From Mesorhizobium sp. M2A.F.Ca.ET.046.03.2.1 (GTDB lineage Bacteria > Pseudomonadota > Alphaproteobacteria > Rhizobiales > Rhizobiaceae): a DNA stretch of 64,000 bases. The stretch lies in NCBI RefSeq assembly GCF_003952425.1, contig NZ_CP034449.1:1984001-2048000 (forward strand). The letters are read 5' to 3'. Made by a program: the position numbers and the translations under genes. How positions within the stretch are numbered: the first letter of the stretch is position 1; each line of letters starts with the position of its first letter. The notes beneath the pieces were generated by a model. It was given only the letters and a program-made list of their open reading frames with translations. It was not told the DNA's origin and searched no databases. This document shows positions 23,518-31,159 of this stretch, one piece after another.

Positions 23518-24756
23518 ATGCCCCGGCCTTCGGCACCGATCCAGGCGGTGCCTTTGCATTGGATGCATGCAGAGCGGACGAAGATGATGGACAAAGCTTG
23601 GGTATCGGCACGAGAACCCGGACTGCCTTGGGTGGCGGCGGAATATGAGCTCTTGCGCGACCAAGTGCGCCGGTTCGTCGATGAGGAAATCAAGCCCTGT
23701 GCGGATCCCTGGGAAGAGAACGGATTCATTCCTCGTCCGATCCTGCGCCGCATGGGCGAACTCGGCTTCTTCGGCATCCGCTACCCTGCCGAGTATGGTG
23801 GCGCCGAGATGGACGCGGTCGCATCAACGGTCTTCGCCGAGGAGCTCGGGCGCTCGACCTACGGCGGCGTCGCCGATGCAATGCTGGTCCATGCCGACAT
23901 GGCTTCCTTATACGTCTTTCATGACGGCACCAAAGCCCAGCGGGCGCGCTGGATGCCGGGCATAATCAGCGGCGAGGTGATCACCGCGGTCGCCATCACG
24001 GAGCCTGATGCGGGCTCGGACGTGAAGGCCATCCGCACACGCGCGCTGCGAGATGGCGACTCCTACGTGCTCGACGGCACGAAGCTCTACATCACGAATG
24101 GCGTCCACGCGGATCTCTACTGTGTCGCAGCCAAGACTGATCCCTCGGCAGGAAGCCACGGGATCACTATGTTCCTCGTCGAGAAGGGGACGCCAGGCTT
24201 CAGTGTCGCGCGCGAGTTGGACAAGCTCGGCTGGCGTTCCTCCGATACGGCGGAGCTCGTCTTTGATGGTTGCCGCATCCCTGCCGAGAACGTGCTCGGC
24301 ACGGAGGGACAGGGCTTCTACTCCATCATGCGCAACTTCCAGAATGAGCGCCTTGTTCTCGCAGGTATGGCGATAGGGATGGCCGAGGCCGCGATCGACA
24401 TGACCCTCTCCTGGGTGAAAACTCGCCGCGCATTCGGGGGCGTCCTATGGGACATGCAGGCGATCCGACAACGCCTTGCGATGCTCTCTGCGAAAGTGGC
24501 GGCAAGCCGTGAGTTTCTCTATGCCACCGCCTGGCGCATGGCGGCGGACGATGATTGCCTGCGCGAGATCTCGATGTTGAAGGCCATCTGCGGCGAACTT
24601 GTCAACGAAGTGTTGTATGCGTGCGTGCAGTTCCACGGCGCCATGGGCGTTATGCGAGAGAGTCCGATCGAGCGCATAGCGCGTGACGCCCGCGTCTTAT
24701 CCATCGCCGGCGGCGCGACGGAGGTGATGCTGGAGGTAGTCGCCTCGATGGCGTGA
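23518..24756 (+). CDS. Acyl-CoA dehydrogenase, probably acting on a carrier-bound amino acid
   Basis: A ~412-residue flavoprotein of the acyl-CoA dehydrogenase family, with AVAITEPDAGSDVKAIRT (FAD binding), LDGTKLYITNGVHADLY, and HGAMGVMRESPIERIARDAR near the C-terminus. The common C-terminal catalytic Glu is absent (SIAGGATEVM), but Glu277 in FQNERLVLAG matches the catalytic base of isovaleryl-CoA dehydrogenase. Such enzymes also oxidise carrier-bound amino acids, for example prolyl-carrier protein in pyrrole synthesis. It starts 9 bases after the adenylation-carrier gene, so desaturation of an asparaginyl-carrier is a reasonable inference. ATG 23518 has no good ribosome binding site; ATG 23584 or 23587 is possible. 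Confidence 0.87.
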   Translation: MPRPSAPIQAVPLHWMHAERTKMMDKAWVSAREPGLPWVAAEYELLRDQVRRFVDEEIKPCADPWEENGFIPRPILRRMGELGFFGIRYPAEYGGAEMDAVASTVFAEELGRSTYGGVADAMLVHADMASLYVFHDGTKAQRARWMPGIISGEVITAVAITEPDAGSDVKAIRTRALRDGDSYVLDGTKLYITNGVHADLYCVAAKTDPSAGSHGITMFLVEKGTPGFSVARELDKLGWRSSDTAELVFDGCRIPAENVLGTEGQGFYSIMRNFQNERLVLAGMAIGMAEAAIDMTLSWVKTRRAFGGVLWDMQAIRQRLAMLSAKVAASREFLYATAWRMAADDDCLREISMLKAICGELVNEVLYACVQFHGAMGVMRESPIERIARDARVLSIAGGATEVMLEVVASMA

Positions 24757-25094
24757 GCCCAATGCGCGGCACTGAGGACATCGCTCTCTGGCGTTGATTA
24801 TAGGAGGGCTGCGTTAAGGGCCCTTCGGACGGTGGGTAGGGTAGCTGATGGGGTCTTTCGGCTGTTTTTCCCCACCCGCTCTCAGGCGGCGCTGAAGGAA
24901 AGCATAAGCGGTCATTGTCATGGGCGCCCGTCGATGCAGGCCCCGGCAGGGGCGGACTGCGTCACGTCGGTGGTCGCCGATCCGGCGCCCACCGACGGCT
25001 TGCATCCGTTGCGCTGGCCGTCTCGCTGCTCGCAGCTTAGTTCCTGCTCCGTTCTGTCGAGCGGTACATACGCTCACTTTCGTGTCGTCACTCC
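24757..25094. other. Intergenic region between convergent genes
   Basis: Short open frames (24814-25098 minus, 24832-25125 plus) have no recognisable motif. The region is between the dehydrogenase and the convergent GH16 gene and should hold their terminators, though I see no strong hairpin with a T run. Confidence 0.3.
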
Positions 25095-25940
25095 TCAATG
25101 CTGTCGGTCCATGTTCAGGTGGTAGACCTGAACGTCGGTCACCTCCAGTTCGAGCGTTGCCGGGGTCGAACTGTCGTAGGCCGTGTGCCAGCCAGACGCG
25201 CTGCTGTTGGCGACACTCAGACTAATGAGCAGGGTCATGGCACCGGTCGGCACGTTCGTAGTGACGGTTCGCTTGAGCACACCATCGAAATAGAACTCGA
25301 TTGACACCCCCGGTATGTACTCCATGCCCCAGACGTGATAGCCGACCGACAGGTCCACACCAGCATCGAAGAACCGCTGCTCGTTGGTGGCAGCCAACAA
25401 AGCGTTTGCCAGCACCGCGTTGGCCGACACGGAGCCGCTGAGGAACCCGCCCTCCTGCGTGTCGATCTCGGCCCCGCCCTCGAGATGCCAGAAGCCTGGC
25501 CATCCGCCAGTGCTGACGTCCGGTTGCTTCATGCGTATCTGAGCGTAGCCACCGGCAAACGTGAACTTGCCGTGCGTGCAGATAGCGCCCGACTTCCACG
25601 TGTACCCGGCGAACCGGTTGCTTCTCGTCGCAACGATCTTCAAGCCTGATGGGCCAGTGCTGATCTGGGCCGGGTCGAAGTACTCGGCGTCGAACCCGCC
25701 AGCGTTCATCGCGGAGTACGGCGACGGCACGCTCTGCTGCCAGATACCGTTCTGGTCCGCGATCGCCGGTATCCACTTCGTGGAGTCGAGCGAGTGCTCG
25801 GTGAAGGTGTCCTCGAATATCAGCTGACTGGTAGTGTACCCAGCTGGCGGCGGCAGCGACGACCCACCGCCCCCACCACCCGTGTCGCACGAGACGATCA
25901 TAAGCGTTGTGAAAGAAATGTACTTCGATATACTTTTCAT
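25095..25940 (-). CDS. GH16 family beta-glycanase, probable lipoprotein
   Basis: A 281-residue glycoside hydrolase of family 16, likely cleaving beta-1,3/1,4-glucan-type polysaccharide such as the organism's own exopolysaccharide (ExoK-like role). The catalytic motif is EIDTQEGGFL (Glu-x-Asp-x-x-Glu), with GGWPGFWHLEGG before it and VWGMEYIPGVSIEFYFDGVL after it. The N-terminus (SISKYISFTTLMIVSC) looks like a lipoprotein signal with lipobox Cys, followed by a Gly run, so it is probably membrane-anchored at the surface or periplasm. AGGG lies before ATG 25940. It is convergent with the dehydrogenase gene. A larger GH16 enzyme is encoded at 48481. Confidence 0.87.
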   Translation of the reverse strand: MKSISKYISFTTLMIVSCDTGGGGGGSSLPPPAGYTTSQLIFEDTFTEHSLDSTKWIPAIADQNGIWQQSVPSPYSAMNAGGFDAEYFDPAQISTGPSGLKIVATRSNRFAGYTWKSGAICTHGKFTFAGGYAQIRMKQPDVSTGGWPGFWHLEGGAEIDTQEGGFLSGSVSANAVLANALLAATNEQRFFDAGVDLSVGYHVWGMEYIPGVSIEFYFDGVLKRTVTTNVPTGAMTLLISLSVANSSASGWHTAYDSSTPATLELEVTDVQVYHLNMDRQH

Positions 25941-26559
25941 ATTGCCCTACTCGTAACGAGGGCTTGACCAAGATGCAATTGCGATGGTCGCCGCCGCTCA
26001 CCGATGGCACGGCCAATCTTAAAGCGAAACGACGAGGAGCAGATAGTCGATCGTGAACTATGACAGGTTAGCTCGACTATATTGCGCGGCAGGTGGGCCT
26101 CGACGCGATCATAGGGGCACGAGATTATAGAGGTATCAGTCGGTTTAGCGCTGCTGCCTTACCCTCTTTGTCCTCGCCGCGCATTATCCGACCGCCGCAA
26201 CGCCTTCGCCTCATTCCATGTCGCACGGCAAACGTCGCGCTCCTCATCCCGTGTGAACTCGACATGACCTTGGGATGAATCGGCTCGTTCGGCGCCGTCG
26301 TGAGGTACTCCGCGGCCCGGGCAAGGCTTGACCTTCGTCGATCGGTCGCCGTTGAATTATCCAGCCCATTGGCCTTGGGGCGGCGTGTCGATGCTGATCT
26401 TCGGGTGGTACCTCTTTAGTTCTCGCGATCAGACCTTGATCGAGTGATAAAGTCTGCACAACTGAACGAAGATCGTTGCGGTGCCGTCGCCCGAGCGACT
26501 CCCCTCCGAGCGGGCCCCTCGACAAGCCACTGGCAATAAATCTGCTGGATGGTTCCTGA
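25941..26559. other. Intergenic region, no gene recognised
   Basis: A region of about 620 bases between the divergent GH16 and FkbM genes. Open frames such as 26244-26615 (minus) have no recognisable motif. The segment near 25940-26100 is relatively AT-rich and is likely the promoter of the GH16 gene. Confidence 0.35.
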
Positions 26560-27369
26560 ATGCTCGCAGTCTTGCTCAGAGATTCGGCTATCAAGCTGTA
26601 TGTGCTGACCGCCAAGCTCGGCCTGCAGCGTCTTGCGATCTTCCACCGCGCCTATCTTGCGCTTTATCCCCTCTACAAAAGGTATTTTGAAGCAGGCCCG
26701 ATCGATCAGCTCAGGGAATTCGTGCCAGGCGGATCGCTGGTCATCGATGTCGGCGCCAATGTCGGCTTCTTCACGCTCCGCTTCGCTGAATGGGTCGGCG
26801 ACGGCGGAAAGGTGATCGCCATCGAGCCTGAGGACCAGAATTACAGCGGCCTGATTTCCGCGCTCGAGCACGCAGGTTTCCTTGGCCGCGTTGAGGCGCT
26901 GAGGGTGGTCGCCGCCGCCGAGCCCGGCACGACCTTTCTCGAAATCAACCCGCTTTACCCGTCCGACCACAAGCTTTCCCGGAACGGCACCGGCGTGCCG
27001 GTCACCGCCGTCACGCTTGACGGGCTGCTCGCGGACAAAGGAGCCCGGCGCCCGGCGCTCGTGAAAATCGATGTGCAGGGCGCCGAACTGCTGACGCTTC
27101 AGGGCATGATGGAGATCCTGAGGTTCGCCCGGCCGGCCCTGTTCGTCGAACTTTCCGACCAGGGATTGAACAAGTTCGGGGCGTCCGTTTTGGCAGTCCT
27201 GCGCCTCTTGTCGGATAACGGATACGAGGGATACTTGCTGTCCCGGACCGGGCGTCGAAAGGCAAGCCAAGCCGAGATTGAGGCCAGAACAACCGGAACC
27301 GAATCTGCCGATGTGCTGTTTCTTCCTGACAGGCCGGCGAACAGCGCTTCGCACAGCTCCTTGAACTGA
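26560..27369 (+). CDS. FkbM-family methyltransferase
   Basis: A 269-residue S-adenosylmethionine-dependent methyltransferase. The SAM-binding motif I is VIDVGANVGFFTLRFAEWVG, followed by KVIAIEPEDQNY (acidic loop), and the FkbM signature LVKIDVQGAELLTLQGMME and LFVELSD. Members of this family in polysaccharide clusters O-methylate sugars, usually on the glycolipid intermediate or nucleotide-sugar. GGATGG lies upstream of ATG 26560. The gene is isolated on the plus strand, opposite to the flippase/glycosyltransferase genes that follow, but its product probably modifies the same polysaccharide. Confidence 0.88.
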   Translation: MLAVLLRDSAIKLYVLTAKLGLQRLAIFHRAYLALYPLYKRYFEAGPIDQLREFVPGGSLVIDVGANVGFFTLRFAEWVGDGGKVIAIEPEDQNYSGLISALEHAGFLGRVEALRVVAAAEPGTTFLEINPLYPSDHKLSRNGTGVPVTAVTLDGLLADKGARRPALVKIDVQGAELLTLQGMMEILRFARPALFVELSDQGLNKFGASVLAVLRLLSDNGYEGYLLSRTGRRKASQAEIEARTTGTESADVLFLPDRPANSASHSSLN

Positions 27370-27455
27370 ACGCCGTTCGTTAGCCTTTTTCGGAAACCGG
27401 CTTCTTCGTCGTACTTCTGAGTGACGGAGGAATCGCGCATCAGCGTCCTAGAATT

Positions 27456-27786
27456 TCATCGCGACTTCCATAGCGGCCTTGGCAGTGCCTTGGTAGCTAG
27501 CGCTGGATGTTGGTTTCCCGGTCGCGCTTGCTCGCTCACATGCTCGCGCAGGATCGCCTCGAATTGCGCCCTCCGCTGGTCATTCAGCGTGTCATAGAAA
27601 TCCTCAAGCACGGCCCGTCACCGATTTGACGCTATCCAGCATCACATCGAGCGGCTTGCGGACCGCAGCCCTTCGCGCCGGCGACGTCATCACACCACTT
27701 TGGGCAATTGAAGCTTCGACCACGTCGCTCAGGCTTGCGCGTTCGAGCATCACAAGCGGATCCGCACAAGGCGATCCGTCTTTCAA
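27456..27786 (-). pseudogene. Frameshifted remnant of an LTXXQ (Spy/CpxP-like) gene
   Basis: On the minus strand one frame reads LDVMLDSVKSVTGR and then hits a stop at GCTTGA, while the next frame continues VLEDFYDTLNDQRRAQFEAI. Together they match the C-terminal half of LTXXQ-motif periplasmic proteins (pattern LDAMLQAVKTVRPALEKFYASLSDEQKARF). The break lies near 27605. No upstream half or start is visible because the flippase gene ends at 27783, so this is a truncated and frameshifted leftover. Confidence 0.6.
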
Positions 27787-29120
27787 GTCAGGAGCGGCGA
27801 CGGGGGCGATTCTTCGTTCACGACGCCGGCGGCAGAATCAGATTTTATTGCGAAGGTCAAAGTCAGGGCCGCGCACACGCCCTCGATGCTGGTGGCGAGC
27901 GTCCAGCCCAGGACCAGGCCTTCAAGTCCACCAAGCCTCGCTCCAGCTATCACCAAGCCCAGCTCCAGCAATCCGCCAAGCGCGAACCAGCGAGATGCCT
28001 TGCGCATCCTGTCGCCCAACCGCGCCAGCGTGCAGGCATGAAATTTAAGCGTTGTTCCCAGCAGGCTGAAGCCAAGGAAGCGCAGGCTCGAACCGGCGAT
28101 CTCAGCATAGGCCGGATTGAAGACCGCAAGGATCTTCTGCGAATAGGTGAAGATGAAAACGGCGCAGACCAGCGAAAAGAGCAATGACGCCATAACCGAT
28201 ACAAGGATGTCGTGTCTGGATTGTTTCGGGCTCGCTCTCACCACGGGGAACAGGACCGTGGCCATGGCCGCGGGAATCAATGAGGCGATGGTGACCAGCA
28301 TCCATAGGGATACGAAAGCGGCATTGATGGCCGGAGACAGGAGAACCAGGACAACGTAGGGCATGATGATGCCGGGAGCCTGCAAGGCCACGTCGAGCAC
28401 GTAGTGGTCGAAGACCTTGCCCCGCAGCGTACGGAGCAGCTGGAAATCGGGAGGCCCAACGAGACGACGCGCACCGCCCCGGGTCAACAGGTCCACGCCG
28501 ATGATGGACGCCAGAAGACCGGCCACCCAGCTCAGAATAAGCGCGGTATGGGAGGTGTAGCCGCCAACCGCGGCGGTGGCGATCAGCATCAGCTTCAACG
28601 TGCAGAACAGCACTTGCCGGATCATCCTGCCGGTGGCGCGCAGGGTGCCCAGGAACGCCTGGTCGGCCAAGATGGCGAGAACGGTCAGACCGCAGCCGAG
28701 GACGAATGCAACTCCCACGAACCAGCCGCCGATCAGCTCGGTAGAGCTGCCGAAATACGCATGCCCGAAGACGAACAACAAGGCCAGCCCGACCCCCAGC
28801 GCCACCCCGAAGCACAGTGCTGCGGCCACCAGGCCGCGCTCCCTGCCGGGATTCCGGACGATCTCACCCACCAGCATAGTCCCGAGTCCCGCCTCCCCCA
28901 GCGTGCCGATAAGTCCCATCACGGACAGCAAGGCAGAGGTGTTGCCGATCACCTCCGGCGGAAACAGCCGCGCCGCGAGCCACCAATAGACGAACCCGAG
29001 ACCGGCCGCCGCAACCGTTCCGGTTGCCATGGCGCCGGAATTCATCACGAACGCGGCGCTCTTTCGAAGCTCTCGGCGCACGCGAGCAAATGCCGTCCAG
29101 GAGTGGTCTACCGACATCAT
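27783..29120 (-). CDS. Wzx-like polysaccharide flippase / oligosaccharide translocase
   Basis: About 445 residues with some twelve hydrophobic segments, in the style of Wzx/RfbX flippases that move lipid-linked repeat units across the inner membrane. Clear parts: MNSGAMATGTVAAAGLGFVY near the start, the Gly-rich segment GLIGTLGEAGLGTMLVGEIV, and AINAAFVSLWMLVTIASLIP. The frame is open far upstream to 29516, but that extension is Arg-rich shadow of the neighbouring gene. I chose ATG 29120, after GGGATAGTA, where the upstream glycosyltransferase stops (TAG 29123-29125), so the two are translationally coupled. It is the last gene of a six-gene minus-strand polysaccharide set. Confidence 0.85.
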   Translation of the reverse strand: MMSVDHSWTAFARVRRELRKSAAFVMNSGAMATGTVAAAGLGFVYWWLAARLFPPEVIGNTSALLSVMGLIGTLGEAGLGTMLVGEIVRNPGRERGLVAAALCFGVALGVGLALLFVFGHAYFGSSTELIGGWFVGVAFVLGCGLTVLAILADQAFLGTLRATGRMIRQVLFCTLKLMLIATAAVGGYTSHTALILSWVAGLLASIIGVDLLTRGGARRLVGPPDFQLLRTLRGKVFDHYVLDVALQAPGIIMPYVVLVLLSPAINAAFVSLWMLVTIASLIPAAMATVLFPVVRASPKQSRHDILVSVMASLLFSLVCAVFIFTYSQKILAVFNPAYAEIAGSSLRFLGFSLLGTTLKFHACTLARLGDRMRKASRWFALGGLLELGLVIAGARLGGLEGLVLGWTLATSIEGVCAALTLTFAIKSDSAAGVVNEESPPSPLLT

Positions 29121-29122
29121 TA

Positions 29123-30385
29123 CTATCCCGAACTTTGCTGTGCCGGCACCACGGACCTTCCAGGGGCTGGGCGAAGGACGTCCCGATACACCTGCTCGAT
29201 CCGGGTCACGACCGCTCCGGCCTTGAGGCGCTCGATCCTGGCGAGGCCTGTCGCCTCCAGCCGGGCGAGCAAGGCGCGGTCCTCGAGAAGTCTCTGCATT
29301 GCGCTGGCGAGGGCGTGCGCGTCGCCGCTCGGCACGAGAAGGCCTGTTTCGCCATGATCGACGATATCCGGCATGCCGCCGATGTCGGTTGCAACAACTG
29401 CCTTTCCGGACGCCATCGCTTCCATGATCACTGTCGCGCAGGCTTCTGGCCCCACCGACGGCAGCACGCCGAACAGTGAGCGCCGCCATGCATGCATGAT
29501 GGCAGAATGCGGCCACATGCTGAAGACTTGAACGTTCGGCGGAAATTTGGTTGGCGTATCGGGGACCCGGCGCCCGATCAGGACCAGTTGTGGCGCCCGC
29601 TCCAGGCTGGCATAGGCTTGCAGGAGAACGTCAATGCCCTTGAGGCGCGTCAAGTCACCGACGAACAGGATGAATCCATCCCCGGGGAGCTCCCGCAGGC
29701 AGGCGTCTTCTGGGCCAAGCACTCCGACATCGTCGGGCACGAAGTTGGGGATAACGTCGTAAGGGGCGTGGCCTTGGGTGAGTCCGTTGTGACGGGCCAC
29801 CGCGTGGCTCACCGCGATAAAGCGGTCCACCACGCGCCGAGCGGCGAAGCTCGACGCCCAATTGCCCAAGGTGGTCACAGCTGCCTTCACCGCCCCGTAA
29901 TGCCCAGTGGCGCAAGGCAGGCACTTGGCCGCCGCGGGGCCACTGCAGAGCTGGGCGCCCAAGTGCATGAAGTTCTTCTTCGCGCAGACAAGGCCGTAAT
30001 CATGGAACGTAACCACGAGGCGTGCCCCACTCAGACCTTTGAGCGGCAGGAAGGACGCGTAAATCCAGTTGTGGGCGTGAACGATGTCCGGCTCCTCCTG
30101 GGCTACCAGCCGCTTCAGGGCGAGCATCAGTTCGGGATCCGGGAAGGGCGGCGCATGGCGGCGCTCGGGATCGGCGTGAAGGCCCGACAGACGCTGGAGC
30201 GTGCCGCGCAGGCGATGCACGCGGACCGCGCCGTCCAGCTCGGTTTCGGGCGATCCGGGATGCCACAATGTCCCGACGCTGACATGATGGCCTCGCCGCG
30301 CCAGCGCCGCGCCCAGATTGCGGACGTGACGCTCCTCTCCCCCGATTACCGGAGGATAGAACTGCGATAGCAGCAGGATGCGCAT
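29123..30385 (-). CDS. Glycosyltransferase family 4
   Basis: A 420-residue GT-B glycosyltransferase. N-terminal acceptor domain: MRILLLSQFYPPVIGGEERH and HVRNLGAALARRGHHVSV. The C-terminal nucleotide-sugar domain contains FILFVGDLTRLKGIDVLLQA and the retaining GT4 signature SVGPEACATVIMEAMASGKA. A Cys-rich insert (CAKKNFMHLGAQLCSG, then CLPCATG) lies around residues 135-165, as seen in some rhizobial members. It would transfer one sugar to the lipid-linked repeat unit on the cytoplasmic side. It sits between a DUF1616-like protein and the flippase, with a four-base gap to the latter. Confidence 0.88.
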   Translation of the reverse strand: MRILLLSQFYPPVIGGEERHVRNLGAALARRGHHVSVGTLWHPGSPETELDGAVRVHRLRGTLQRLSGLHADPERRHAPPFPDPELMLALKRLVAQEEPDIVHAHNWIYASFLPLKGLSGARLVVTFHDYGLVCAKKNFMHLGAQLCSGPAAAKCLPCATGHYGAVKAAVTTLGNWASSFAARRVVDRFIAVSHAVARHNGLTQGHAPYDVIPNFVPDDVGVLGPEDACLRELPGDGFILFVGDLTRLKGIDVLLQAYASLERAPQLVLIGRRVPDTPTKFPPNVQVFSMWPHSAIMHAWRRSLFGVLPSVGPEACATVIMEAMASGKAVVATDIGGMPDIVDHGETGLLVPSGDAHALASAMQRLLEDRALLARLEATGLARIERLKAGAVVTRIEQVYRDVLRPAPGRSVVPAQQSSG

Positions 30386-30400
30386 GGTCGAGCCTTCATT

Positions 30401-31159
30401 TCAGAAGCGCGGCACCAGCGTCGAAACGCTGCGATACAGCCGGTTGTCTTGCGGTCGATAGAGCCTTGCTTCGGCCCTCTGGCGGATTGCTACGACGGGC
30501 ACCGGGATTTCTTGCGCCCAGGTGGCGCCCGGCGCGACGGGGACCGATCGGAAAACGGCGAACGGTTGCCCATCAAGGGTGATTTCCACGTCGAACCGCT
30601 GAGTTTGGGTCTCGGCGCTCCTGATGCCGACCGTGATCCGGCCGTGCTCGCCACTGGCTGATGGCAACAACCAGAACTCGGTATATTTGAATTCCCGGTG
30701 GACCGCTTCGTCTCTGACGGCAAACGCATAGGCCCCGGTCGCCACAAGCACCGCTAGCATGAGCACGGCCCCCTGCCAAACCCGGACCCGCGCCAGAGCC
30801 GGCCAAGCTGGCAGATCGGGAGTGTCGCGGCGGACGGCGGCCACCAGCGCCGCGGCGGCCGTCACGGTCCAAAACCACAGCGCCCAGCCGAGCGGCGTGA
30901 GGGAGCCTGCGGCGTTCAGTGCAAAGCCCCCGGCGATGCCGACGGCGAGGCTTGCTCCGACCGCGTAGACGATGTGTTGCAACGCGGAGGTCGTGCTGAC
31001 GCCAATGGCCCGCAACACCGTATGGCCTGGGACGAGGAACACCACGGGTGCGCCGAGGGCAACCCGGAGGAGCGCGCTGTCGCTGAAAGCAACGGCCGCC
31101 ACCGCGGCCCCCGCCCACAGGCAGGCGGCCAGAAGGCCCCGCTTGCTAATGGTTCTCAT
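30401..31159 (-). CDS. DUF1616-like membrane protein
   Basis: A 252-residue protein with about four N-terminal hydrophobic segments and a soluble C-terminal domain. It has the recognisable VVFLVPGHTVLRAIGV and a beta-rich tail (RITVGIRSAETQTQRFDVEI). It resembles DUF1616 proteins, of unknown function, found in archaeal and bacterial surface-polysaccharide loci. The tail would face the periplasm. Its start overlaps the end of the 31146-33128 gene by 14 bases, which suggests the two products work together, perhaps in polymerisation or export. Confidence 0.65.
   Translation of the reverse strand: MRTISKRGLLAACLWAGAAVAAVAFSDSALLRVALGAPVVFLVPGHTVLRAIGVSTTSALQHIVYAVGASLAVGIAGGFALNAAGSLTPLGWALWFWTVTAAAALVAAVRRDTPDLPAWPALARVRVWQGAVLMLAVLVATGAYAFAVRDEAVHREFKYTEFWLLPSASGEHGRITVGIRSAETQTQRFDVEITLDGQPFAVFRSVPVAPGATWAQEIPVPVVAIRQRAEARLYRPQDNRLYRSVSTLVPRF

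Noticed and set aside
22204..23664. Minus-strand 486-residue frame opposite the adenylation-carrier gene
   Set aside because: Arg/His-rich composition and no motif; it mirrors the real gene.
28404..30370. Plus-strand frames (28404-29357, 29492-30370) opposite flippase and glycosyltransferase
   Set aside because: Gln/Arg-rich shadows without motifs; the minus strand has complete family matches.
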